This document shows, one piece after another, positions 57,207 through 64,000 of a stretch of 64,000 bases of DNA. Origin of the DNA: Acinetobacter boissieri (GTDB lineage: Bacteria > Pseudomonadota > Gammaproteobacteria > Pseudomonadales > Moraxellaceae). The notes under the pieces were generated by a model. It did no database searches. It saw only the letters and a program-made list of their open reading frames with translations, and was not told the origin of the DNA. Where the stretch lies: contig NZ_FMYL01000008.1 of NCBI RefSeq assembly GCF_900096955.1, forward strand, positions 124,001 to 188,000, read 5' to 3'. Made by a program: the position numbers and the translations under genes. Every line of letters begins with the position of its first letter. Position 1 is the first letter of the stretch.

Positions 57207-57356
57207 AAAAATAAAAACTTACGGAATTAAAACAAAAAAATGACTATAAAGCAAAGATAAATTACAATAATATTTATTTTTTTCATATTTGAGTGATCCA
57301 TGATCGTTTTAACTCATGGAATAAATACTAAACATACAACTTTATTTATTTAATAT

Positions 57357-57372
57357 TGTGACTTAAATCACA
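57357..57372. promoter_or_regulatory. CRP/Vfr-like palindrome before the SUMF1-like lipoprotein gene
   Basis: TGTGACTTAAATCACA is a perfect TGTGA-N6-TCACA, ending 33 bases before the start codon. Confidence 0.6.
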
Positions 57373-57405
57373 TTAAAACCAATCTCATACAACGACTCTA
57401 CCTAT

Positions 57406-58380
57406 ATGATTTTTAATAAACTCAGTCTTCTTTTTTTAGCGACATTCAGCTTAAGCGCGTGTGCCCAATCAAACCATACCCAAGCGAATGATATTCCGAC
57501 CACACAAAGCAACCTCTCTGCCGAACAAAAGCAACAATTACAACAGTTGCTTGAGAAAACGAAAAAGAACCTGATCTTTATTCAAGGTGGTAGCTATATG
57601 ATGGGGGATTATGGCCCGACAACGCGTGCAGATGGACTGCCTTATGACAGTCATGGCGACAGTAAACCTTTGCATAAAGTCACCCTTAGTGATTTTTCGT
57701 TAAGTGCCACCAAAGCCACTTATGCCGACTTTGACATATACACTAGTGTGACTGGACAAAAGCCAGTTGGAAATTTCGATAAATACTCTATATCAGACCG
57801 TATTCCTGTGGTGGCGGCAGGGGTGAATTGGCAACAGGCACGCAGTTATTGTCAATGGCTTGGCCAACAACTGAACCGAAAAATGGACTTACCTACAGAA
57901 GCGCAATGGGAATATGCTGCCCGTAACCGTGGGCAAGAGGTCTTATATGCTACAGACAATGGTAAAATTGAAGAAGAACGGAATATTTGGAGCTTTGAAC
58001 AACGAGAAAAATCGGAAGAAAAATTTAGAGTTTATGGGCATATTGCCGAATTACAACAATTTCCGCCTAGCCCTTTAGGTTTATATGACATGGTCACAGA
58101 CAATTTTGAATGGATGCTGGATTGGTACAGCAGTGATTACTATAAAAAATCACCTGAGCACAATCCGCAAGGCCCTGCCACAGGCACACTGAGAGTGGTA
58201 CGCAGTAGGTTGCCCGATGATGGACAAAACATGACTATGATCGGTAATGGATTAACTGTAAGACGTAATGCCAAAGACCCTGTGGCAGACCCAGAGCGTG
58301 TACAATGGGCAAAAGAAACCCCCGAATCTACTGTTGATTTTAATATAAACAACTCTGTTCGTTGTGCTGCTAACCATTAA
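57406..58380 (+). CDS. SUMF1/FGE-fold lipoprotein, probable T6SS immunity protein, copy 1
   Basis: Lipoprotein of 324 residues with lipobox LSAC (Cys19). After a Gln-rich linker comes an FGE-sulfatase (SUMF1) domain: FIQGGSYMMGDYG (about 58-70), HKVTLSDFSLSATKATYADF, PVVAAGVNWQQARSYCQWLG, DLPTEAQWEYAARNRG, GLYDMVTDNFEWMLDWYS and a final VRCAAN. The domain's usual RGGSW/active Cys pair region is replaced by RVVRSRLPDDGQ, so it is unlikely to oxidise Cys or to bind copper. It lies convergent to the neighbouring VgrG effector cassette. Immunity to the effector is inference. A second copy is encoded at 58718. Confidence 0.8.
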   Translation: MIFNKLSLLFLATFSLSACAQSNHTQANDIPTTQSNLSAEQKQQLQQLLEKTKKNLIFIQGGSYMMGDYGPTTRADGLPYDSHGDSKPLHKVTLSDFSLSATKATYADFDIYTSVTGQKPVGNFDKYSISDRIPVVAAGVNWQQARSYCQWLGQQLNRKMDLPTEAQWEYAARNRGQEVLYATDNGKIEEERNIWSFEQREKSEEKFRVYGHIAELQQFPPSPLGLYDMVTDNFEWMLDWYSSDYYKKSPEHNPQGPATGTLRVVRSRLPDDGQNMTMIGNGLTVRRNAKDPVADPERVQWAKETPESTVDFNINNSVRCAANH

Positions 58381-58394
58381 AACAGTGTCAATAG

Positions 58395-58419
58395 ACACAG
58401 CAGGCTAAGCCTGCTGTGT
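58395..58419. terminator. Hairpin after SUMF1-like copy 1
   Basis: Eleven-bp stem ACACAGCAGGC (58395-58405) and its complement (58409-58419), loop TAA, no T-run. The same hairpin recurs at 59695-59719 after copy 2. Confidence 0.6.
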
Positions 58420-58644
58420 TGTCGTATTTTGCGGTGGTTCAAACGCAGCCATCTCGTGAAGGTTTTTAGCCGTCAATGTTGGTGTATTAAAACCAGCACT
58501 TTGAATCCCTTGCTGTGCAATCATCTGTTTAAAACGGATATCATCTTGACTACTCACCAACATATAGTGACATGACGGTTCAGTCACTTTGTTTGCACCT
58601 GCACGATATTTACAATATCTAATAATATGCAAACCAATTATCAT
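58405..58644 (-). pseudogene. Orphan 3' fragment of the T6SS effector gene
   Basis: About 70 codons matching the last residues of the effector at 59705-62689 (VTEPSCHYMLVSSQDDIRF..., with only a few changes near the end such as NLHEM for NHHEM). Similarity ends at about 58600-58615, beyond which the sequence is unrelated. An ATG at 58644 gives a frame of 79 residues but has no ribosome site and no effector body. This looks like a passenger left by duplication of the immunity gene with its flanking effector end. It is probably not expressed. Confidence 0.85.
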
Positions 58645-58717
58645 ATTTATCTATTAAAAAAGATGTAATTCACTTAAAATCTAAACCATACATTTTAAAT
58701 ACAATGGCTTTACCTAC

Positions 58718-59680
58718 ATGATTTTTAATAAACTCAGTCTTATTGTTTTGGCTACACTCAGCTTGAGTGCCTGTACCCAATCAAACCCCACCCAAGCAAA
58801 TGATATTCCAACCACTCAAAGCAATCTCTCTGCTGCACAAAAGCAACAATTACAACAGTTGCTTGAAAAAACAAAAAAGAACCTGATTTTTATCAAAGGT
58901 GGTAGCTATATGATGGGGGATTTTGGCCCGACAACGCGTGCAGATGGGCTGCCTTACGACAGTCATGGCGACAGTAAGCCACTGCATAAAGTCACCCTCA
59001 GTGATTTTTCGTTAAGTGCCACCAAAGCCACCTATGCCGACTTTGACGTATACACCAGTGTAACGGGGCAAAAGCCTGTTGGGGTATTTGATGAATTAAT
59101 AAAAAGATACCGTATTCCTGTGGTGGCGGCAGGGGTGAATTGGCAACAGGCACGCAGTTATTGTCAATGGCTTGGCCAACAACTGAACCGAAAAATGGAC
59201 TTACCTACAGAAGCGCAATGGGAATATGCTGCCCGTAACCGTGGGCAAGAGGTCTTATATGCTACAGACAATGGTAAAATTGAAGAAGAACGGAATATTT
59301 GGAGCTTTGAACAACGAGAAAAATCGGAAGAAAAATTTAGAGTTTATGGGCATATTGCCGAATTACAACAATTTCCGCCTAGCCCTTTAGGTTTATATGA
59401 CATGGTCACAGACAATTTTGAATGGATGCTGGATTGGTACAGCAGTGATTACTATAAACAATCACCAGAGCACAATCCGCAAGGCCCTACCACAGGCACA
59501 TTGAAAGTAGTACGGAGCATGTTACCTGGTAATGGGAACAATATGAGCCTATTTGGCAACTCTTTAACCATCAGACGTAATGCCATTGACCCTGTGGCAG
59601 ACCCAGAAAAAGCAGCAAGAAAAGAATTTACTTTTGATGTCAACTTAAACAACTCTGTACGCTGTGCTGCTAATCCTTAA
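58718..59680 (+). CDS. SUMF1/FGE-fold lipoprotein, probable T6SS immunity protein, copy 2
   Basis: Lipoprotein of 320 residues with lipobox LSAC (Cys19) and the same domain layout as copy 1 (FIKGGSYMMGDFG, ATKATYADFDVYTSVTG, DLPTEAQWEYAARNRG). Differences cluster at residues about 124-130 (VFDELIKRY) and in the last 70 residues (LPGNGNNMSLFGNSLTIRR), while the central part is identical to copy 1 at DNA level. It directly converges on the effector gene with a shared hairpin, which makes it the likely cognate immunity gene. It also lacks the active-site Cys pair of FGE. Confidence 0.8.
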   Translation: MIFNKLSLIVLATLSLSACTQSNPTQANDIPTTQSNLSAAQKQQLQQLLEKTKKNLIFIKGGSYMMGDFGPTTRADGLPYDSHGDSKPLHKVTLSDFSLSATKATYADFDVYTSVTGQKPVGVFDELIKRYRIPVVAAGVNWQQARSYCQWLGQQLNRKMDLPTEAQWEYAARNRGQEVLYATDNGKIEEERNIWSFEQREKSEEKFRVYGHIAELQQFPPSPLGLYDMVTDNFEWMLDWYSSDYYKQSPEHNPQGPTTGTLKVVRSMLPGNGNNMSLFGNSLTIRRNAIDPVADPEKAARKEFTFDVNLNNSVRCAANP

Positions 59681-59694
59681 CGCAGCATCAAAGC

Positions 59695-59719
59695 ACACAG
59701 CAGGCTAAGCCTGCTGTGT
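59695..59719. terminator. Hairpin between SUMF1-like copy 2 and the effector gene
   Basis: ACACAGCAGGC (59695-59705) and complement (59709-59719), loop TAA. It includes the effector's last codons and stop. Confidence 0.6.
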
Positions 59720-62689
59720 TGGCGTGTCTTGTGGTGATTCAAACGCAGCCATCTCGTGATGGTTTTTAGCTGTCAATGTTGGCGTGTTAAAACCAGCGCT
59801 CTGAATCCCTTGCTGTGCAATCATCTGTTTAAAACGGATATCATCTTGACTACTCACCAACATATAGTGACACGACGGTTCAGTCACTTGGCTGGCGGCT
59901 TGTCTATATTTTAAGTAGTCTTTTAGCCATGGGCTTTCAAATTGATCTTCACTGTGTGGTACATTTGTATTGACCGCATCAATGGCTTTGCGTGCAATCG
60001 CCCCATCATGATGGTGGTTTAAAAAGCGCACCAAATCCCCTTCGACTTTACCCAACTGATCACAGTTCAGTTTTTTACCTCGTGGATGAATGTGCTGTAT
60101 GGTATTGTGCCATTCTGCTTGGGTTAAACAGGTTTTTAAAATATTAATCACCGCCGTTTTACGTGCCACAAAAGTTTCTAAACTGCCATCGACTAAACGT
60201 GAAAACGAGCCATCGGCTAAATTACTGTCAAAAATTGCTGCAGTACGGTCACTCCAATGCGTCACGGCATACAACAATATGCCTTTACTTTCCGGCGGTG
60301 CATCGATTAATGCTTTGCGCCCTGCAGCACTGTTGGTATTTTCAGCCACACGTAAGCGTACTTGGTCTGAATTTAGTTTATCAAGCCACCTTTTATATTC
60401 ACCTGCCAACTCACTTACTTTTTGCGCGAGTGGTTTATTTTCCCCAATGCAATAGGCCAACACTCGTGCCATCATTTCAAAGGCTTGAGCTTGCATATAT
60501 ACTAACGTTTTAAAGCCAATCTGCAGTAGTTTGAGTTTAATAAAACTAACGTAATCCGGCAAGTGGGCTGCACCTACCGTAAAGCCGACAACGCCTTTCG
60601 CTCCGACCTTCGCGCACAGATGTGCAGCCACCAAAATAGCAAACGTCCCTGATTCATCATCATAACCCATTTGAAATTGCCCTGCTACGCCGAATCCTCC
60701 ACTCACACCAAGCCCAGCGGTGACTGAAGCAATGATTACAAATTCACCCTGGCCATTTTTTCCCAACTCTTGGCTGGGTTTAAACCATTCAATGGCACCT
60801 TTTAGAAGGCACTGTGCTGTTGCCCCCACAAACGCTTGCACACCCACATTCAACTGATTGGTACTGCCTTTTTTATTGGCTTCTATTTTTTCTAAAGTGC
60901 CTTGCGCCATGTTAAAGGTGGGTCTGTTGTCTCGGCCAAGCTGCTGTGTCATCGACCGATCAGGCCTACGATTGGCCGCGCGCATATATTGCTGATTACT
61001 GTTTGCATCTTGGTAAATATCAACCGATAAATTCCCCGCAAGGGCAATGTTTGCTCCGGCAAAGGTCGATAAATCCATGCCAACTAAAAAACGAATTGTC
61101 CCTAAGTCATGGTTGTCGTATTCCAGCGTCCAACCGTCTGGACTTGGGAAAAACCGACGCCACTCTTTCATGCCTTCATACAATGCAAATTTGGCAGAAG
61201 CATTGCCATTACCACGGATCGCCACGCCTTTATCACCCACATGCAGTGAACCTTCGGCATTTAAGCCTGTAACTAAACGTAACCACTGCGCTTCGTTGCT
61301 CACATACATATCATGGCGATTCAGGTAGGCCTCAGCCACTTCGCCCCCTAAACCACCCACTAAATCATAGATGACTTTTTCTTCACTGCCTAAACTGCCC
61401 GATTCATTCATCAGTTCGTGGCCTAAATGATCAAACCCTTCTTTGATTTTTTGGGGCGTGTATTGGTTCATATTTTCGCCAGTGAGATTGACCTTACTGG
61501 CTTTATTGCGCTTCTGTGCCGCCATTTTTTGGTAGGCATTGGCATTTAAATGACGTACTTTTATGGTATGTTCTGCACCCACTTGATGCATTTTGCCTTT
61601 TTTTTCAACCACCCAAACTTCTTTTAATTGCTCTTTTTCTGGAATCTCTGCATTGAGTTTTTTTAACGCAAGTTCTTGGCTTAACCCCAAACGAGCTTCA
61701 AGCTCTTTAATTTCTTTAGGGTCTCTGTACTGTATCGCCTTCTGCAAATCGGCACTATTTTGATACACCTTGTTAATTGCATCAGAGAGTACTTTAGTCT
61801 GACGGTCAAAGTCGTCATATAACTCCGGCGCAAGGAACAGTACTTGATTGTCATGTGGGCTAATCACAACACGGGGCTTTTCTACTTTTGACAAGCCGAC
61901 TGTATGGTTGGGATCGGGTTTTGTGATCGCTTGCGTGGTTGGAATAACAATTTTATAAATTTCTTGTAAATCAACACAGGTGATTGGGTCAAAATATGGA
62001 CTTTTGATTGCGTTGCTACCGAGTTTATATTTAACAAAAGTTCTCTCTAACGTTTCTACATATTGGGTAAACCCATGTTCTTTAGGCACACCCTTTGCTC
62101 TTTGGTCTTGATGTACTTTTATAGGGTAATCACCCACAATCGGCTTTTCTTGTCCTTCTGCGAAAATTTGATACTCTATGATTGGAATACCTTTTTCATT
62201 CGAATCAACAAATTGATACCAGATGTATGATTTGAAAACGAGCGTTTTTTTCTTATCAAAGTAACGGGTATTTTGTTTCTTATATTCTTCATAGAATAGA
62301 TTATACGATATTCTATCGTCGTTTTTAGGCGAACGGCACCTTGCGGTATCATACTCTTCTTTGGTTATGAATTTCTCATTTCTCAGCAAAATATCATCAT
62401 CAATCTTAACCACTGAATCGCCATCTGCTAGAAGTGGCTTCATGACCTCTTTGGTTTTACTTTTTATATTTTCATACCCTTTAACAAAAATATGTAATAT
62501 CCCATTTTCAACCAACTGAATCTGAACTGTACCTGTGGTATCAGTAATAATCTTATAGGTTTGCTTTTTCGATTGTTCATTTTTCGGAAAGAAAACAAGT
62601 ATACATTCTACATTTGACAGCTCACGATCTTTTGCTCGTACTGCACGAAAATTAATTTTATAATTTAAAATATAATATTTATCCGTCAT
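59705..62689 (-). CDS. Candidate VgrG-dependent T6SS effector with glycine-rich hydrophobic core
   Basis: Protein of 994 residues encoded six bases after vgrG on the same strand. The first 100 residues look like a transthyretin- or Ig-like strand-rich domain (VECILVFFPKNEQ...GTVQIQLVENGILHIFVKGY), which could dock on the similar end of VgrG. A middle region (about 290-400) is helical and charged. Residues 540-560 and 610-710 are Gly/Ala-rich and hydrophobic (VGVQAFVGATAQCL, VIIASVTAGLGVSGGFGVAG, VGAKGVVGFTVGAAHL), then a helical part (SFIKLKLLQIGFKTLVYM). This suggests a membrane-acting toxin, but there is no catalytic motif I recognise. Role as effector is inferred from its position. Confidence 0.7.
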   Translation of the reverse strand: MTDKYYILNYKINFRAVRAKDRELSNVECILVFFPKNEQSKKQTYKIITDTTGTVQIQLVENGILHIFVKGYENIKSKTKEVMKPLLADGDSVVKIDDDILLRNEKFITKEEYDTARCRSPKNDDRISYNLFYEEYKKQNTRYFDKKKTLVFKSYIWYQFVDSNEKGIPIIEYQIFAEGQEKPIVGDYPIKVHQDQRAKGVPKEHGFTQYVETLERTFVKYKLGSNAIKSPYFDPITCVDLQEIYKIVIPTTQAITKPDPNHTVGLSKVEKPRVVISPHDNQVLFLAPELYDDFDRQTKVLSDAINKVYQNSADLQKAIQYRDPKEIKELEARLGLSQELALKKLNAEIPEKEQLKEVWVVEKKGKMHQVGAEHTIKVRHLNANAYQKMAAQKRNKASKVNLTGENMNQYTPQKIKEGFDHLGHELMNESGSLGSEEKVIYDLVGGLGGEVAEAYLNRHDMYVSNEAQWLRLVTGLNAEGSLHVGDKGVAIRGNGNASAKFALYEGMKEWRRFFPSPDGWTLEYDNHDLGTIRFLVGMDLSTFAGANIALAGNLSVDIYQDANSNQQYMRAANRRPDRSMTQQLGRDNRPTFNMAQGTLEKIEANKKGSTNQLNVGVQAFVGATAQCLLKGAIEWFKPSQELGKNGQGEFVIIASVTAGLGVSGGFGVAGQFQMGYDDESGTFAILVAAHLCAKVGAKGVVGFTVGAAHLPDYVSFIKLKLLQIGFKTLVYMQAQAFEMMARVLAYCIGENKPLAQKVSELAGEYKRWLDKLNSDQVRLRVAENTNSAAGRKALIDAPPESKGILLYAVTHWSDRTAAIFDSNLADGSFSRLVDGSLETFVARKTAVINILKTCLTQAEWHNTIQHIHPRGKKLNCDQLGKVEGDLVRFLNHHHDGAIARKAIDAVNTNVPHSEDQFESPWLKDYLKYRQAASQVTEPSCHYMLVSSQDDIRFKQMIAQQGIQSAGFNTPTLTAKNHHEMAAFESPQDTPTQQA

Positions 62690-62695
62690 TTTTAT

Positions 62696-64000
62696 TTAAT
62701 CCTCATCGCATACTTGAAATTTAGCCGCATTTTTATCAGAAATATGCAATGACACTTTCTCTGAAGCTTCTGTTTGAATCATTTGCGTATGACCAGACGC
62801 ATCTGTCACGCCAATATGTTGCCCACCATCTGCTCTAAAAATCATATACTCCACATTTTTGGCAGGCTTACCCTCTAAATCAGCAATTTTAAACCTGAGG
62901 TAGCTCGGTTTATTTTCTTGCTGAATGTCTGGTTGTTCAGCCTTTTCACCTTTCAAAAAGGCATGCTGTGCAGCTTTAAGTTCAATCTGTGCCGGGGTTT
63001 TTAGCTCAATCTTTTCATCTATTTTAAGAGAAGATGTACCACCATAAAGCTCTATCCCTTTCTTACTGCGTAAAATGATCTTATCTTCAGTCGATTGAAT
63101 ATCTATGCCTAACCTTGCCAATACCGAAATAGCGTTGTTATGGGCTGCAATCTCAACCTTCTCTTTTGCCGACACCGCTTTAATTCCACCTTGTATTGCA
63201 AGCGCACTGATTTTGCCGTGTGCATGGGCAATGAAGTCACTTTGTGTACTCACATTAATACTTGACCCTGCAGTTTGATTAATCTGACCATTAGCACACA
63301 GATGAATGTCTTGGGCCGTACTCAAACCAATGCCATCTGGTGAGCTGAGCAATAACAGAGCTTGATTGAATTTGGCTATGTCTTGTTCCAGCTGAGCAGC
63401 AAAAGCTTTGAGTTGTTCAACACTTTGAATGGGATCGGTCTGTTGGTTTTTAGCCACTTCACTCAGTACTTGGCTGTTGTCATGGCTACTTTTGAATTGT
63501 TGTTTGGCAACGCTACTCTCTAAGTGTTGGCCTGTGGCTTGGGATTGGGCATACGTAGAGATGAGCAAGCCTTGCCCTGCACGTAGCGCACCCCATTGGT
63601 CTGTGCGAAGTTCAAAGCCTTCGCCTCGCTCAGCACTGTCTGCCGATTTTTTGGGATGGCTGAGCTTGCCTAAATTAAGCTGGCTTGCACCATGGCTGCT
63701 GTGGAGTTGGCTACTGATTTGGCCAGTCGTATCATTAAAACGCAGTTGGTTGTAGCCTGTGCCTTTGTATTCTTTGGTTTTAATGCCACTCAAGACTTTG
63801 GTCTCTGGCAACTGTCCGATCTGATCAAATTGCACAGGGTGACGTTGGCCTTCGTGAATACGCCCCAGTACAAATGGGCGGTCTATATCGCCATCAAAAA
63901 AGTCAATGACCACCATTTCATCAATGCGCGGGTGAAGGCGCATACCATAGCCTTCGCCTGCCCATGGGGTCAGTACGTCCACCCAAGCAGAGTCGGTGTC
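62696..64000 (-). CDS. vgrG: VgrG spike protein, C-terminal part (5' end outside window)
   Basis: The frame is open to the window edge (upstream of a GTG at 63982 it reads DTDSAW), so the N-terminal gp27/gp5 part is missing. Visible are VDVLTPWAGEGYGMRLHPRIDEMVVIDFFDGDIDRPFVLGRIHEG from the gp5 region, then the DUF2345 domain with long repeats (IHLCANGQINQTAGSS..., KISALAIQGGIKAVSAKEKVEIAAH). The last 65 residues (about from YLRFKIADLEGKPAKNVEYMIF) form a transthyretin-like domain with the TDASGHT turn. That domain is a typical adaptor for a cargo effector. The stop lies six bases before the effector start. Confidence 0.92.
   Translation of the reverse strand, partial: DTDSAWVDVLTPWAGEGYGMRLHPRIDEMVVIDFFDGDIDRPFVLGRIHEGQRHPVQFDQIGQLPETKVLSGIKTKEYKGTGYNQLRFNDTTGQISSQLHSSHGASQLNLGKLSHPKKSADSAERGEGFELRTDQWGALRAGQGLLISTYAQSQATGQHLESSVAKQQFKSSHDNSQVLSEVAKNQQTDPIQSVEQLKAFAAQLEQDIAKFNQALLLLSSPDGIGLSTAQDIHLCANGQINQTAGSSINVSTQSDFIAHAHGKISALAIQGGIKAVSAKEKVEIAAHNNAISVLARLGIDIQSTEDKIILRSKKGIELYGGTSSLKIDEKIELKTPAQIELKAAQHAFLKGEKAEQPDIQQENKPSYLRFKIADLEGKPAKNVEYMIFRADGGQHIGVTDASGHTQMIQTEASEKVSLHISDKNAAKFQVCDED

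Larger units (their letters stand above)
57100..57405. other. Divergent promoter region: T6SS operon / first SUMF1-like lipoprotein gene
   Basis: AT-rich region of about 306 bases with no gene. It holds two related palindromes, AGTGACTCAAGTCACT (57191-57206) and TGTGACTTAAATCACA (57357-57372), one on each side of the region. Confidence 0.65.

Noticed and set aside
58405..58644. A 79-residue gene of its own
   Set aside because: It matches the effector's C-terminal end, lacks a ribosome site, and its first 15 residues are unrelated to any pattern; a duplication remnant is more likely.

Overview
The window looks like chromosomal DNA of an Acinetobacter or a close Moraxellaceae relative. It is AT-rich. 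It has the split tryptophan arrangement trpGDC, a neighbouring ponB/mrcB and LpoP-like pair, ubiC-ubiA, ohrR-ohr, and a type VI secretion (T6SS) locus with the Acinetobacter-type gene order that includes the TagX peptidase. No insertion sequence, CRISPR array, rRNA or phage gene was seen. One tRNA (Asn) is present.

Layout. 1-4.6 kb: the end of an unknown gene, then a YeaC/DUF1315 protein and NAD kinase on the minus strand, divergent from penicillin-binding protein 1B and its probable TPR lipoprotein activator. 4.9-9.7 kb: a plus-strand export operon (TolC-like channel, HlyD-like adaptor, two ABC-2 permeases) with no ATPase gene, preceded by very AT-rich DNA. 9.8-18.7 kb: a minus-strand RND efflux operon with adaptor, two different RND pumps (MdtB/MdtC or MuxB/MuxC type) and a lipoprotein outer-membrane channel. 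19.0-24.0 kb: tRNA-Asn with a clear sigma-70 promoter, a DUF2726 gene, a small membrane protein, ubiC-ubiA, ohrR-ohr and glnA. Upstream of glnA is a good sigma-54 promoter with NtrC-like palindromes. 24.5-35.4 kb: trpGDC, an Smr-domain protein, folE, hemE with a DUF817 membrane protein, an L,D-transpeptidase, a secreted HAD acid phosphatase, a SohB-like S49 peptidase and the phosphate transporter pit, which has a near-perfect Pho box.

36.0-57.1 kb: a complete-looking T6SS operon on the minus strand. In order of transcription it encodes a periplasmic accessory protein, TssB, TssC, Hcp, TssE, TssF, TssG, a two-TM accessory protein, TssM, TagF, an OmpA-domain protein, ClpV/TssH, TssA, TssK, TssL, a one-TM accessory protein and TagX. 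TssB/C form the sheath, Hcp the tube, TssE/F/G/K the baseplate and TssL/M the membrane complex. ClpV recycles the sheath and TagX probably opens the peptidoglycan. No TssJ candidate is visible. 57.4-64.0 kb: the matching payload cassette. It holds the 3' part of vgrG, a 994-residue candidate effector with a glycine-rich hydrophobic core, and two tandem SUMF1/FGE-fold lipoproteins of opposite orientation that probably act as immunity proteins. A stray copy of the effector's 3' end lies between the two lipoprotein genes, which reveals a segmental duplication. A 350-bp stretch is identical in both copies, which suggests gene conversion.

The most interesting points are this duplicated immunity/effector-tail cassette, three palindromes of the form GTGA-N6-TCAC placed at T6SS promoters, and the ATPase-less ABC-2 exporter operon. 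All functional calls are from reading the sequence; no database search was run.
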